A stretch of 47,089 bases of DNA from Verrucomicrobiota bacterium (GTDB lineage: Bacteria; Verrucomicrobiota; Kiritimatiellia; CAJWTS01), in the NCBI GenBank assembly GCA_027623315.1, contig JAQBYD010000027.1, forward strand, positions 1 through 47,089, written 5' to 3'. Below the pieces are notes generated by a model. That model saw only the letters and a program-made list of their open reading frames with translations. It was not told the origin of the DNA and searched no databases. Position numbers and translations under genes: made by a program. Below are positions 9,532-18,535 of the stretch, one piece after another; position 1 is the stretch's first letter, and the number at the start of each line of letters is the position of its first letter.

Positions 9532-10959
9532 TTATCCGCCGAGTTTCGACCGCAGGAGCTCCTGCACGGATTGCGGGTTGGCCTTGCCCTTACTGAGACG
9601 CATGACCTGCCCCATCAGAAACTGCAAAGCCTTCGTCTTGCCGTCCCGGTAGTCGCCGGCGGAGTCTGGATTGTCGGCGATCGCCTGATCGACGAACTGA
9701 TCGAGCAGACCCTCATCACTGACCTGCGTCAGACCGCGAGCCTCGACGATGTCAGCCGCTCGGCCACCGTCCTGAAAGAGTATGCCGAATACTTCCCTGG
9801 CGCTGTTTGAGTTCAGTGTCTTATCGTCGACCAGGCCCACCAACTCGGCCAGCGCGGCAGGCGTGATGTGTGCCTCCGCGATCTGCATGTCACGCTCCGA
9901 CAGGAGTCGAAGCATCTCGGTCATAACCCAGTTTGAGACGGCCTTGGGGTTGGGGGAGGATTGCGCCGCCTCCTCGTAGAAGTCGGCGATCGCTTTCTCC
10001 GCGACCAGGACACCGGCATCGTACGCAGGGATCCCGTACTGTTCGATCATGCGAACCCTTCTCGCGCGCGGAGCCTCGGGCAACTCGTCTCGCCAGCGGT
10101 CCACCTGTTCCCGGGCCAGCACGATCGGAGCGAGATCGGGGTCGGGAAAGTATCGGTAATCGTGGGCATCCTCTTTCGTCCTCATCGTCGCGGTGATGCC
10201 GGCATCAACGTCCCAGCGGCGCGTCTCTTGATGAATCTCTGCACCGCTCGCGGCCAGGTTCAACTGGCGATCGATCTCGAATGATAAGGCGGCGTGGATG
10301 CCTTTGAACGTGTTCAGATTCTTCAATTCGGTCTTAACCCCCAGCGCATCGCTTCCAACGGGACGGACGCTGCAATTGACGTCGCAACGGAAGTTGCCCT
10401 CCTCGAGATTGCATTCGCTCACACCGGCGTAGAGCATCAACTGCTTGAGCGCCTGCAGATAGGCCATGGCCTCGTCGGCCGAGTAGATGTCCGGTTCGGT
10501 CACGATTTCCATCAGGGGCGTGCCCGCACGATTGAAATCGACCCCGCTCGTCCTCGCGAAATGCACATTCTTGCCCGTATCCTCTTCCAGATGAATTCGC
10601 CGCAGGCGCACGACCCGGGAGTCACCATTCAGATCGATCTCCACCGCGCCTGCCAGGCAGAGCGGCATGTCGTACTGCGTGATCTGGTAGTTCTTGGGCA
10701 TGTCCGGATAGAAGTAGCTCTTCCGGTCAAATTTACTGTAGAGGTTAATGTCACAGCCCAACATCAAACCCGCGCGGACGGTATACTCGACCGCGACCTC
10801 GTTGGGCACCGGCAGCGACCCGGGATACCCCAGGCACACCGGGCACACCTGGCTATTCGGCGCTGCCGCGAAATCGGTGGCGCAGCCGCAAAACATCTTT
10901 GAAGACGTCCCGAGCTGCACGTGGGTTTCAAGCCCTATGACGGGTTCGTAGTTAGACAT
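9532..10959 (-). CDS. gatB: Asp-tRNA(Asn)/Glu-tRNA(Gln) amidotransferase subunit B
   Basis: GatB phosphorylates the mischarged tRNA's Glu/Asp and completes amide transfer with GatA and GatC. The 475-residue protein from MSNYEPVIGLETH has the family opening G-L-E-T-H-V-Q-L, the C-x-C and C-P-V-C-L-G zinc region, the kinase-core phrases Y-F-Y-P-D-M-P-K-N-Y-Q-I-T-Q-Y and T-P-L-M-E-I-V-T-E-P-D, and the C-terminal YqeY-like tail domain ending G-Q-V-M-R-L-S-K-G-K-A-N-P. A GTG five codons earlier overlaps the gatA stop; the ATG fits homologues better. It is third in gatC-gatA-gatB. Confidence 0.97.
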   Translation of the reverse strand: MSNYEPVIGLETHVQLGTSSKMFCGCATDFAAAPNSQVCPVCLGYPGSLPVPNEVAVEYTVRAGLMLGCDINLYSKFDRKSYFYPDMPKNYQITQYDMPLCLAGAVEIDLNGDSRVVRLRRIHLEEDTGKNVHFARTSGVDFNRAGTPLMEIVTEPDIYSADEAMAYLQALKQLMLYAGVSECNLEEGNFRCDVNCSVRPVGSDALGVKTELKNLNTFKGIHAALSFEIDRQLNLAASGAEIHQETRRWDVDAGITATMRTKEDAHDYRYFPDPDLAPIVLAREQVDRWRDELPEAPRARRVRMIEQYGIPAYDAGVLVAEKAIADFYEEAAQSSPNPKAVSNWVMTEMLRLLSERDMQIAEAHITPAALAELVGLVDDKTLNSNSAREVFGILFQDGGRAADIVEARGLTQVSDEGLLDQFVDQAIADNPDSAGDYRDGKTKALQFLMGQVMRLSKGKANPQSVQELLRSKLGG

Positions 10960-10970
10960 GGCGATCCGGT

Positions 10971-12431
10971 TCACCGTTCAGGCTTCATCGTGTGCCATTC
11001 GGTCGATTGCTCATAGGCATGGGCGATCTGCAGAATACGATCCTCCTGGTACGGCCCGCCCACGATCTGGAGACCCACGGGCAGCTTGTCGCTCGTGAAT
11101 CCGCACGGCACGGCCACTGCACAGATCCCGGCAAGGTTGGCGGTGGCCGTAAAGATATCTCCGAGATACATGCTTAGCGGATCGTCAGACACCGATCCGA
11201 GCCGATAGGCGGCCGTGGGTGCCACCGGCGTGAGCAGGGCGTCGCAAGACTCGAATACCTTCTCAAAATCGCGCCGAATCAAGGTGCGAACTTTCTGAGC
11301 AGTGACGTAGTAAGCGTCATGGTATCCACTGCTCAATACGTAGGTTCCCAGGAGAATGCGGCGCTTGACCTCGTCTCCGAATCCGGCGGCGCGCGTCTTG
11401 CCATACATGTCGATCGGGTCTTTACCGCCGGGCGCGCGCAAGCCGTAGCGCACGCCGTCGAAGCGCGCCAGGTTTGCAGACGCCTCCGCGGTCGCGATGA
11501 TGTAGTAGGTTGAGACCGCATATTCCGTATGCGGCAAACTGACCTCCACGATCTCTGCGCCCAGGGCCTCACATTGCTGGATGGCACCGCGAACCGCCTG
11601 CTCCACATCGGCATCAATGCCCTGCACAAAATACTCCCTGGGCAGTCCAAGACGGATTCCGGACAGGTCGCCGCCCAACGCGGCGCGATAGTCGGGGACG
11701 ACGACGTCCAGACAGGTGCAGTCCAGAGGGTCGGCCCCCGCGATGACCTGTAGAATTCGCGCAGCATCATCGACGCAATGGGTTAGCGGCCCGATTTGAT
11801 CGAGCGAGCTGGCATAGGCCGTTAAGCCATAGCGCGAGACGCGTCCGTACGACGGCTTCAGACCGACACACCCACAGAAAGCGGCCGGCTGCCGGATCGA
11901 GCCACCCGTATCGGTTCCGAGTGCCGCGACGGCCTCTCCGGCCGCTACGGCCGCGGCCGATCCGCCACTCGACCCGCCGGGCACGCACGCGGTGTTCCAC
12001 GGATTTCGCGTCACCCCGACCGTAGAGTTCTCGGTGCTCGAGCCCATGGCAAACTCATCCATGTTCGTGCGCCCCACAAAGAGCAGGCCCGCGTCGCGCA
12101 GACGCGCGATCGCCGTGGCGTCGTAGGGGGCCACGTATCCGTCGAGAATGCGCGATGCACACGTACAGGGCTGCCCGGTGACGTTCAGAATATCCTTCAC
12201 GGCGATCGGGATACCGAGCAGGTCGCGGTGGTCGCCTTCAGATCGCGCCTTGTCGGCGCGCTGCGCCTGTCCAAGCGCATCGTCACGGTCGACGCTCACG
12301 TAGGCAGAAAGGTCCCCATCTCGGCTGTCGATTCTGTGGAGCAATCCCTGCACGAGATCGACGGAGGAACATTCGCCACGCGCCAGCAGCGCGGCGATGT
12401 CGCCAATCGATCTGTCGAGAAGCTCGCTCAT
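10971..12431 (-). CDS. gatA: Asp-tRNA(Asn)/Glu-tRNA(Gln) amidotransferase subunit A
   Basis: GatA is the amidase-signature subunit that releases ammonia from glutamine for GatB. The 486-residue product from MSELLDRSIGD carries the catalytic Lys in P-I-A-V-K-D-I (cis-Ser/Ser/Lys triad), the Gly/Ser-rich signature G-G-S-S-G-G-S-A-A-A and G-T-D-T-G-G-S-I-R-Q-P-A. The start 16 bases after gatC's stop is chosen over a longer open frame because it begins exactly at the conserved first helix. The length is normal. Possession of GatCAB implies indirect Gln- and/or Asn-tRNA synthesis in this organism. Confidence 0.97.
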   Translation of the reverse strand: MSELLDRSIGDIAALLARGECSSVDLVQGLLHRIDSRDGDLSAYVSVDRDDALGQAQRADKARSEGDHRDLLGIPIAVKDILNVTGQPCTCASRILDGYVAPYDATAIARLRDAGLLFVGRTNMDEFAMGSSTENSTVGVTRNPWNTACVPGGSSGGSAAAVAAGEAVAALGTDTGGSIRQPAAFCGCVGLKPSYGRVSRYGLTAYASSLDQIGPLTHCVDDAARILQVIAGADPLDCTCLDVVVPDYRAALGGDLSGIRLGLPREYFVQGIDADVEQAVRGAIQQCEALGAEIVEVSLPHTEYAVSTYYIIATAEASANLARFDGVRYGLRAPGGKDPIDMYGKTRAAGFGDEVKRRILLGTYVLSSGYHDAYYVTAQKVRTLIRRDFEKVFESCDALLTPVAPTAAYRLGSVSDDPLSMYLGDIFTATANLAGICAVAVPCGFTSDKLPVGLQIVGGPYQEDRILQIAHAYEQSTEWHTMKPER

Positions 12432-12447
12432 GTCGCGGACACCCGAA

Positions 12448-12756
12448 TCACTCGACGATCTTGGGGACCACAAAAAAGTCGTCCTTGCTCTGCGGGGCAT
12501 TGCGCATGGCCACATCCGCAGAGAGTCCCTCGCGCCGCGTATCGGCGCGAGCTACGTTCCTGATCTCAATCGCATGCGCCGTGGGTTCCACGTCGGAGGT
12601 GTCGAGGGCTTGGATCTGCCGGACATAGTCGACGATCTGCCCAAGCTGGGGTTGGAAGCGTGCGATCTCCTCGTCCGAGAGATGCATGCGGGCGAGGTGC
12701 GCGACGTATGCCACGTCGATCTCCGCGCCGCCGGGCTGTGAAGGTTCTGGGCTCAT
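12448..12756 (-). CDS. gatC: Asp-tRNA(Asn)/Glu-tRNA(Gln) amidotransferase subunit C
   Basis: GatC is the small belt subunit that stabilises GatA-GatB. The 102-residue frame from MSPEPSQPGG has the typical V-A-Y-V-A-H-L-A-R-M-H-L-S-D-E-E helix, the Y-V-R-Q-I-Q-A-L-D-T-S-D-V-E-P-T segment and the A-P-Q-S-K-D-D-F-F-V-V-P-K end. The ATG overlaps the stop of the lipoprotein gene by one base (TGATG), so expression is coupled to that gene. Confidence 0.93.
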   Translation of the reverse strand: MSPEPSQPGGAEIDVAYVAHLARMHLSDEEIARFQPQLGQIVDYVRQIQALDTSDVEPTAHAIEIRNVARADTRREGLSADVAMRNAPQSKDDFFVVPKIVE

Positions 12757-13487
12757 CAGTCTCGTGGCGGTATCACGAGGATCTGCCCGATCCGGATGCC
12801 GTCCGAGCTCCGCAGCCGGGTTCGGTTCGCATTGTAGATCTCGCGCCACTTGTTCGAATCTCCATATACATCGTCCGCAATGGAGGAGAGTGTATCGCCA
12901 CGCCGCACCTTGTAGGTGCGCGGAATGACGGGAGCGGGAGGGCGAGACGGAGTTGGTGTTTCGGGCGACGCGCGCGCAACGCGTGCGGACGACTCCCGGT
13001 CGGCTGCCTTCTTCTGGAGACGAACGATGGTCGCTTTCAAGGCGGCGTTCTCGCGCTTCAGCGACTGTATGGCATCTCGCATGTCCGGAGGCTGCTGGAA
13101 GAGCGTCGCGGCGAAAGCCGTCTTGGCCATTCGGATCCGGTCGTCGATCATCGTGCGCTTCTCGGTGGTCGGTCGGAGCTCCACGTAGCGCTGATAGTGA
13201 TAGATCGCGCGAATGTAATCTTTCTTCTGTTCGTCCATCAGAAACGCCAGGTTCAGGTGAGCGCGGGCCATCTTGGGATCCATTTCCAAAACGCCCTGAT
13301 AAACTGAAATCGCCGCGTCACTCTTGCCGTCGCCCTCGTGGGCCAGCGCCTTCTTCATCAGCGGCCGGTTCATCTCCTCGTCGTCGAGGGAATAGACGTT
13401 CTCTGCGCAGCCTGAAACCAGCGAAAGAGCCAGTGGCAGTGCCAGCCAGGCGAGGACCGCGCGATATGAGATAGCGTTCCGTTTCAT
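12756..13487 (-). CDS. Lipoprotein with TPR-like region, coiled coil and C-terminal LysM domain
   Basis: The 243-residue protein begins with a lipoprotein signal ending in the lipobox L-V-S-G-C (Cys27). It is followed by a TPR-like stretch (about 45-110; A-L-A-H-E-G-D-G-K-S-D-A-A-I-S-V-Y then A-R-A-H-L-N-L-A-F-L), a Leu/Lys/Glu coiled coil (about 140-165), a Pro-rich linker and a LysM module (about 190-240: Y-K-V-R-R-G-D-T-L-S-S-I-A). LysM binds peptidoglycan, so it probably tethers the envelope to the wall. It is the first gene of the gatCAB transcription unit and overlaps gatC by one base. The cargo or partner is unknown. Confidence 0.88.
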   Translation of the reverse strand: MKRNAISYRAVLAWLALPLALSLVSGCAENVYSLDDEEMNRPLMKKALAHEGDGKSDAAISVYQGVLEMDPKMARAHLNLAFLMDEQKKDYIRAIYHYQRYVELRPTTEKRTMIDDRIRMAKTAFAATLFQQPPDMRDAIQSLKRENAALKATIVRLQKKAADRESSARVARASPETPTPSRPPAPVIPRTYKVRRGDTLSSIADDVYGDSNKWREIYNANRTRLRSSDGIRIGQILVIPPRD

Positions 13488-13632
13488 TATGAACCCGTGA
13501 TGGAAATCCGCGAAGCCGTTGCCTCCGGACGCGTGATTACTCTATACACCCTGTTTTGCATGGCAAGCCGGTAGTTCGGTCCCGGCGCCACTCCCCACTT
13601 GACATCGAGAATCGGACTCTCGACCCTGCGGT

Positions 13633-15420
13633 ATGGCGAACCCGCATCCAAGTCCGGCCTGGGAAAAAGCCCGTCGTGAAGTCGGGGACGGAAAACTCTC
13701 GGTCCTCATGCCGGCGCGAAACCTCGGCCCCTCGATCGCCGAGAACCTTTTGACCGTCGCGCGCCTGCTGGAGAACGAGCTCGCGTTCGAGATCATCGTC
13801 GTCGACGACGGCAGCACGGACTCGACGTACGCTGAATGCGAGCGCGTCGCCGGCGAGCGCAGCGAGGTCAAGGCCCTTCACATCTCCGAGAACGTGGGAA
13901 AGGGAGCGGCGCTTCGCCATGCGTTTTCCGTGGCTAGCGGCTCGCACATCGTCTTCCTGGATGCCGACCTGGACCTTCCCCCCGGCCAGCTCTCGACATT
14001 CTTTGATCGCATGCAGGACACGGGCGCTGACGTCGTGATCGGATCCAAGATGCATCCGCAGTCGCAGTTGGATTACCCGTTCGCGAGACGTGTGATCTCG
14101 TCGACCTATTTCCTCCTGGTGAAAGCGCTCTTCGGGCTGCCGATCCACGATACCCAGACGGGAATCAAGCTCTTCCGCCGTGCCGTGCTGGACTGGGTCT
14201 TCCCGCGCATGCTCGTGAAACGGTACGCGGTCGATCTCGAGATTCTCGTCATGGCCCACCTGCGGGACCACGCGATCGCTGAGGCCCCAGTCGTCCTGAA
14301 CTTTCAAGGCGGCTCCGGCTTCGTCGGGCCAAGGGCAATTCGCTCGGTCATGAACGACACGCTGGCCATCTTTTACCGGGCGCGCGTGCTCAAGTACTAC
14401 CAGGCCATTCCGGATCTCGCGATGCCACAACCGTCGCGACTGGTCTCCATCGTCATCGCCTATCCCGCCCCGACGCGGAATCTGGATGAAGCCCTGGCGG
14501 GCATCGCCGCCCAGGATTACGAACAGTATGAAGTGATCCTGCTGCCGGACGAGGCCTCCGGGCAGTACTCGAACGACGAGAAGATCCACGAGATTCCAAC
14601 CGGGTCGGTGCGGCCGGCTGAGAAGCGCAACATCGGCATCGCGGCCGCGAACGGCTCGATTGTCGCGTTTCTTGATGACGACGCTTTTCCGGTGGCCGAC
14701 TGGCTGACGCGCGCGCTCGAGCACTTTTCGCGGCCCAACGTCGTCGCGCTGGGCGGCCCGGGATGCACGCCCGGCAACGACTCGTACCTGGCCAAGGCGG
14801 GAGGGCTGGTCTACGCCAACCCGCTGGTCTCAGGTAGTTATCGCTACCGCTACATGTCCGAGCGCGTGCGCGAGGTCGATGACTACCCGAGTTGTAATCT
14901 ATTCGTCCGCACGGACGCCCTGCGCGAGCTCGGCGGTTTTCGAACGGAGTACTGGCCGGGGGAGGATACGTACCTTTGCATGGAGTTGGTTCACACGTTA
15001 AAGGGCCGGATCGTGTATGAGCCCTGGGCGATCGTCTACCACCACCGGCGCCCCCTCTTTATGCCCCATCTCCGCCAGATCGGGCGCTACGCGTTACACC
15101 GCGGATATTTTGCGCGGCATTTCCCGCTGACGTCCCGCCGGATCGGATACATGGTGCCATCCCTGTTCGTCGTTGGCCTGGTCGCCGGTCTCGCGCTGTC
15201 GTTCATGCACCCGTTCTTTAAATGGGTAACTACCTGCGCCGTCAGCCTCTATCTCGTAGTCACGTTTCTGTGCTCAGGTATCCGGCGCCCGCGCACGTGG
15301 ATCCTCGTATGGCTCGGCGTGATCTGCACGCACATTGTCTACGGAACCCGCTTCCTGATGGGATGGTTCACGCGGCGACTGCCGTCGCAAGTTCAATCGT
15401 TCGATCACAGTTCAGAGTAG
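13633..15420 (+). CDS. Double-domain family 2 glycosyltransferase with C-terminal membrane segments
   Basis: The 595-residue protein contains two GT-A domains. The first (about 22-260) resembles dolichyl/undecaprenyl-phosphate glucosyltransferases (ALG5/CsbB type): S-V-L-M-P-A-R-N, V-V-D-D-G-S-T-D-S, F-L-D-A-D-L-D and the T-Q-T-G-I-K-L-F-R-R segment. The second (about 275-500) is a separate GT2 domain: S-I-V-I-A-Y-P, F-L-D-D-D-A-F-P, G-E-D-T-Y-L. Two or three hydrophobic segments lie near 515-580. No strong ribosome-binding site precedes the ATG. The natural partners of an ALG5/CsbB-like domain are a GtrA flippase and a GT-C acceptor enzyme, and both types occur downstream (23112; 23623 and 30842). 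The substrate sugar is unknown. Confidence 0.88.
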   Translation: MANPHPSPAWEKARREVGDGKLSVLMPARNLGPSIAENLLTVARLLENELAFEIIVVDDGSTDSTYAECERVAGERSEVKALHISENVGKGAALRHAFSVASGSHIVFLDADLDLPPGQLSTFFDRMQDTGADVVIGSKMHPQSQLDYPFARRVISSTYFLLVKALFGLPIHDTQTGIKLFRRAVLDWVFPRMLVKRYAVDLEILVMAHLRDHAIAEAPVVLNFQGGSGFVGPRAIRSVMNDTLAIFYRARVLKYYQAIPDLAMPQPSRLVSIVIAYPAPTRNLDEALAGIAAQDYEQYEVILLPDEASGQYSNDEKIHEIPTGSVRPAEKRNIGIAAANGSIVAFLDDDAFPVADWLTRALEHFSRPNVVALGGPGCTPGNDSYLAKAGGLVYANPLVSGSYRYRYMSERVREVDDYPSCNLFVRTDALRELGGFRTEYWPGEDTYLCMELVHTLKGRIVYEPWAIVYHHRRPLFMPHLRQIGRYALHRGYFARHFPLTSRRIGYMVPSLFVVGLVAGLALSFMHPFFKWVTTCAVSLYLVVTFLCSGIRRPRTWILVWLGVICTHIVYGTRFLMGWFTRRLPSQVQSFDHSSE

Positions 15421-15487
15421 GGTCGCGGGCGGACCTTCAGTGCGTGCGGAGTGGCGCCTCGACAACATCCCTTTCGGACGCAGAACA

Positions 15488-15587
15488 GACCACATCGAGA
15501 ACTTTGCCGGGAACCAATCCGGGGTACCTCCGATTTCTGAACCGCGGTCGTTCGAAAGTAGTTCTCGTCAAGGTTCTCGAATTGGTT
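15488..15587. repeat. Imperfect stem-loop element, family I (copy 1)
   Basis: Arms 15488-15514 and 15561-15587 are inverted repeats (21 of 27 bases) built from ATCGAGAAC and GTTCTCG.CAA.GTTCTCG phrases. The same family recurs at 22852-22951. It lies between the convergent ends of the glycosyltransferase and the epimerase, so it could terminate transcription, but its size and recurrence suggest a dispersed repeat. Confidence 0.6.
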
Positions 15588-15608
15588 GGGAGAGGCACCG
15601 TGCCCCGA

Positions 15609-16172
15609 TCAGAAAAGATCGGCGGGGCCGTGATCGCCCAGCAGCGGAAGTTCCCGGTCACGCGGCGATAGACTGGGCTGACCGATACCCCGTTCGCGGA
15701 ACTGCCAGTCGATGGCGACCTTCGGATCGTCCCACCGCAGACCGCGCTCATGATCCGGCGAGTATTCCGCATCAACCTTGTAGATAAACGTCGTGTTGTC
15801 TTCGAGAGACAGAAAGCCGTGCGCGAATCCACGGGGAATCCAGAGCATGCGGGCGTTCTCTGCACTGAGTTCCACCGAGTACGCCTTGCCGAACGTCGCG
15901 GATGACCGCCGCAGATCCACCACCGCATCGATCATCCGCCCGCGCGCCACACGCACGAACTTTGCCTGCGCATGCGGTTTGATCTGCCAGTGCATCCCAC
16001 GCAGAACGCCGGCATGCGAGATGGATTGCGAGTCCTGAACGAAATCGGATTCCAGTCCCAATTCGGCCAGCGTCGAGCGTTTGTAGGTCTCCTGAAAGTG
16101 CCCCCGGGCATCCTCGAAGACCCTCGGCTCGAGCAGCCAGAGCCCCTCGAACCCTGTATCGATCATCTGCAT
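15609..16172 (-). CDS. rfbC: dTDP-4-dehydrorhamnose 3,5-epimerase family protein (RmlC-like), copy 1
   Basis: RmlC-type cupins epimerise dTDP-4-keto-6-deoxyhexoses at C3/C5. The 187-residue frame has the family's G-L-W-L-L-E-P-R-V-F-E-D-A-R-G-H-F-Q-E opening, F-V-Q-D-S-Q-S-I-S, V-L-R-G-M-H-W-Q with the catalytic His, the V-V-D-L-R-R-S-S Asp and L-W-I-P-R-G-F-A-H-G-F. The start is uncertain between Met codons at 16172 and 16166. It is divergent from the flavoprotein gene at 16284. No rmlA, rmlB or rmlD is present, so the deoxysugar supply is encoded elsewhere or the substrate differs. It is a close paralogue of the copy at 30066. Confidence 0.9.
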   Translation of the reverse strand: MQMIDTGFEGLWLLEPRVFEDARGHFQETYKRSTLAELGLESDFVQDSQSISHAGVLRGMHWQIKPHAQAKFVRVARGRMIDAVVDLRRSSATFGKAYSVELSAENARMLWIPRGFAHGFLSLEDNTTFIYKVDAEYSPDHERGLRWDDPKVAIDWQFRERGIGQPSLSPRDRELPLLGDHGPADLF

Positions 16173-16283
16173 GCACGATGACCATACAATGGCGCGGAGT
16201 TCTGGCAAAACAATTTTGGGCGAATCGGCCGCATGAAGCGGGATCGCCTTGAATCGCCGATCGCAGTGGAGTAGTATGACCGC

Positions 16284-16952
16284 ATGGATTCTGCATCGAC
16301 ATTGGAGCACCTCGACTTCCAGGTGCAGGAAGTCAGAGACCTCAACAAGGCCACCTATGTGCTTCGCGTCGATCGACATTCCCTGAAGTTCAAGGCCGGC
16401 CAATGCGTGAGCGTCGGAGTCAGGGGCACCGGCATCAATCGTGAATACTCCACGTATTCCGGCGAGCAGGATCCTTACGTCGAACTCCTGATCCGCGAGG
16501 TCAAGGACGGGCTGGTTTCCTCAGCCCTGCGCCGGTGCAAGCCGGGAGAGTCGTTGAGCTTCATGGGGGCGTACGGATCATTCGTGCTTGAGAAACCTGA
16601 GGACTCGGCACGAAAGTATCTATTTATCGGAACCGGCACGGGAATCGCGCCATTTCACTCGTTCGTGCGCAGTTTCCCGGATATTGACTATACGATTCTG
16701 CACGGGGTGCGGTATCTTAATGAGCGCTACGATTTTGAAGATTACGCGAGCGGGCGCTACATTTCATGCGTCACCAAGGAAGACGGGGGCGATTTTAGAG
16801 GGCGAGTGACGGACTATCTGCGCCAGACGTCGGTGGCGCCGAACCAGATCTGCTACCTCTGCGGAAATCGCCTGATGCTGGCTGAAGCATTTGATCTGCT
16901 GCGCGAGCAGGGCGTTCCGGGGGACAATCTATTCACCGAGGTCTTTTTCTAA
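16284..16952 (+). CDS. Ferredoxin-NADP reductase-like flavoprotein
   Basis: The 222-residue protein has the FAD/FMN-binding R-E-Y-S-T-Y-S motif (about 53-59), the NAD(P)-binding G-T-G-T-G-I-A-P-F (about 117-125), the C-G-N-R-L-M-L nicotinamide motif and an aromatic C-terminus (E-V-F-F). There is no 2Fe-2S domain, so it is the bare reductase. It should pass electrons from NAD(P)H to a ferredoxin, flavodoxin or directly to a partner. The next gene starts one base after its stop and encodes a radical SAM protein, which requires exactly such a one-electron donor. That functional pairing is inference. Confidence 0.85.
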   Translation: MDSASTLEHLDFQVQEVRDLNKATYVLRVDRHSLKFKAGQCVSVGVRGTGINREYSTYSGEQDPYVELLIREVKDGLVSSALRRCKPGESLSFMGAYGSFVLEKPEDSARKYLFIGTGTGIAPFHSFVRSFPDIDYTILHGVRYLNERYDFEDYASGRYISCVTKEDGGDFRGRVTDYLRQTSVAPNQICYLCGNRLMLAEAFDLLREQGVPGDNLFTEVFF

Positions 16953-16953
16953 A

Positions 16954-18519
16954 GTGAAAATCGCCATCTCCTATCCTCCGATTGTGAATGTCCTGGGGCA
17001 GAAGGCCATGGTTTCACAGAACCGGAATGTACAGTACTTCAAGACCCCAACGTACCTGCTGCCGGTCGTTCACGCGCAGGCCGCGACCTGGTTGAGGGAT
17101 TTGGGGCACGACGTTTACTGGGATGACGGCAATGCACAGCTGAAGACGTTTGAGCAGTGGTTCTCCGATCTCGTCGCGTGGGCGCCCGAGATGGTGGTTT
17201 TCGAGAGCACCACACCGGTCATGAAGTTCTACTGGGACGTAACGCGACGTCTCAAGGCCGAGTTGCCGGACTGCATTGCCGTGATGTCCGGATACCACTC
17301 CATGCGCAAACCGGAAGAGACGATGATGGAGTGCAACACGGACATCGTGGCGCGCAGTAACCACATCGATTTCGTTCTCAGCAAGCTCGTGCCCTTCATC
17401 GCGGCGAATGCCGATTGGCGACAGTCGTGCGACATTGAAGGCCTCGTCATCCGCTCGGGAGAGAACGGGAATTTCCGCGATACCGGCAATTTCAAGCAGG
17501 TCGAACCGCTCGACAACTCCCCCGACATCGACCGGGGCCTCGTGGGCTGGAAGAATTACGCCCTCGAAAACGGGAACTTCCTCAAGACCCCCGGCACGTA
17601 TGCATCCAGCGTAATCCGCGATTGCACCTTCGGGAAATGCACGTTCTGCCGTTATAATGGCCCGGACTTGACCTTCTCGGTTCGCTCCGTGGAGAAGAGC
17701 CTCGACGAATATCAGCGGCTGATCGAGGAGCACGGCGTCAAAGAAATCTTCGACGACTCGGGCGTATGGTATCGCGGCCAGGAGGCCCGGCAATTTGCCC
17801 AGGGTATCATCGACCGTGGCCTCCACAAGAAAGGCTGTTACTTTGGGCTCAACACGCGCTTCGCCTACCTCGACGAGGAGACGATCAAGCTGATGGGGAA
17901 AGCCAACTTCCGATTCATCCTGCTTGGCCTCGAGGCCTGCGACAACGAGACGCTCGAACGGCTCAACAAGGGCTACAAGGTCGAGGATGTGCGAAAGAAC
18001 CTCGAGTGGTTCACGAAGTACGGAATGCATCCGCACCTCACGATCATGGTGGGGTACTACTGGCAGACCCAGGAGCAACTGACGAATACGGTCGAGAGTG
18101 TTCGCAATATCATGTTCAGCGGCCTGGCACGAACGCTGCAGGTCACCCTCTGTACGCCCCTCGATTACACTCCGTACCACAAGGAATGCATCGAGAAGGG
18201 TGTCCTGCAGACGGACGACTACAACGATTTCGACATGAGCAAGTTGATCGTGAAAACGCCGATTCCGCACGAACGGTACTACGAAGCCGTGAAGAGAATG
18301 TACGGAGTCGCCTATCACCCCAGGTTTATCCTGCGGCAGATCCTATTCCTGTTCTCCGGACGCGCACGCGACTGGCAGTTCCTGTTCCTGTACGGATGGC
18401 GCGCCCTGCGCCGCGTGCGTCAGCACGTCTTCAACCTGACCAAGGCGCACCAGGCCCAGGATGGGGAAGCCGGTCCCGGCCCGCAGGCCAAGCCCGAGTC
18501 GCAGGCCGTAGCGTCGTAG
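16954..18519 (+). CDS. B12-binding-type radical SAM protein with CX4CX2C cluster motif
   Basis: The 521-residue protein (GTG start one base after the flavoprotein stop, GAGG upstream) has an N-terminal cobalamin-binding-like Rossmann domain (about 1-150: Y-P-P-I-V-N, L-R-D-L-G-H-D-V, P-E-M-V-V-F-E-S). A radical SAM core follows. Its cluster Cys are at 224, 229 and 232, spaced CX4CX2C instead of the usual CX3CX2C. Later conserved phrases are F-D-D-S-G-V-W, L-N-T-R-F-A-Y-L-D and L-L-G-L-E-A. The D-x-H-x-x-G cobalamin ligand motif is not visible. Such proteins methylate or rearrange unreactive carbons. In this glycan/phosphonate neighbourhood a sugar or lipid substrate is possible but unproven. 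The tail is Pro/Gln/Ala rich. Confidence 0.88.
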   Translation: MKIAISYPPIVNVLGQKAMVSQNRNVQYFKTPTYLLPVVHAQAATWLRDLGHDVYWDDGNAQLKTFEQWFSDLVAWAPEMVVFESTTPVMKFYWDVTRRLKAELPDCIAVMSGYHSMRKPEETMMECNTDIVARSNHIDFVLSKLVPFIAANADWRQSCDIEGLVIRSGENGNFRDTGNFKQVEPLDNSPDIDRGLVGWKNYALENGNFLKTPGTYASSVIRDCTFGKCTFCRYNGPDLTFSVRSVEKSLDEYQRLIEEHGVKEIFDDSGVWYRGQEARQFAQGIIDRGLHKKGCYFGLNTRFAYLDEETIKLMGKANFRFILLGLEACDNETLERLNKGYKVEDVRKNLEWFTKYGMHPHLTIMVGYYWQTQEQLTNTVESVRNIMFSGLARTLQVTLCTPLDYTPYHKECIEKGVLQTDDYNDFDMSKLIVKTPIPHERYYEAVKRMYGVAYHPRFILRQILFLFSGRARDWQFLFLYGWRALRRVRQHVFNLTKAHQAQDGEAGPGPQAKPESQAVAS

Positions 18520-18535
18520 GGGCCACGGTGTTCTT

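Noticed and set aside
13537..14724. Long minus-strand open frame opposite the GT2 gene
   Set aside because: It is an antisense shadow of a gene with strong GT2 motifs; its residues show no family.
17014..18318. Long minus-strand open frame opposite the radical SAM gene
   Set aside because: Antisense shadow caused by GC-rich codon use; the plus strand has the complete enzyme.
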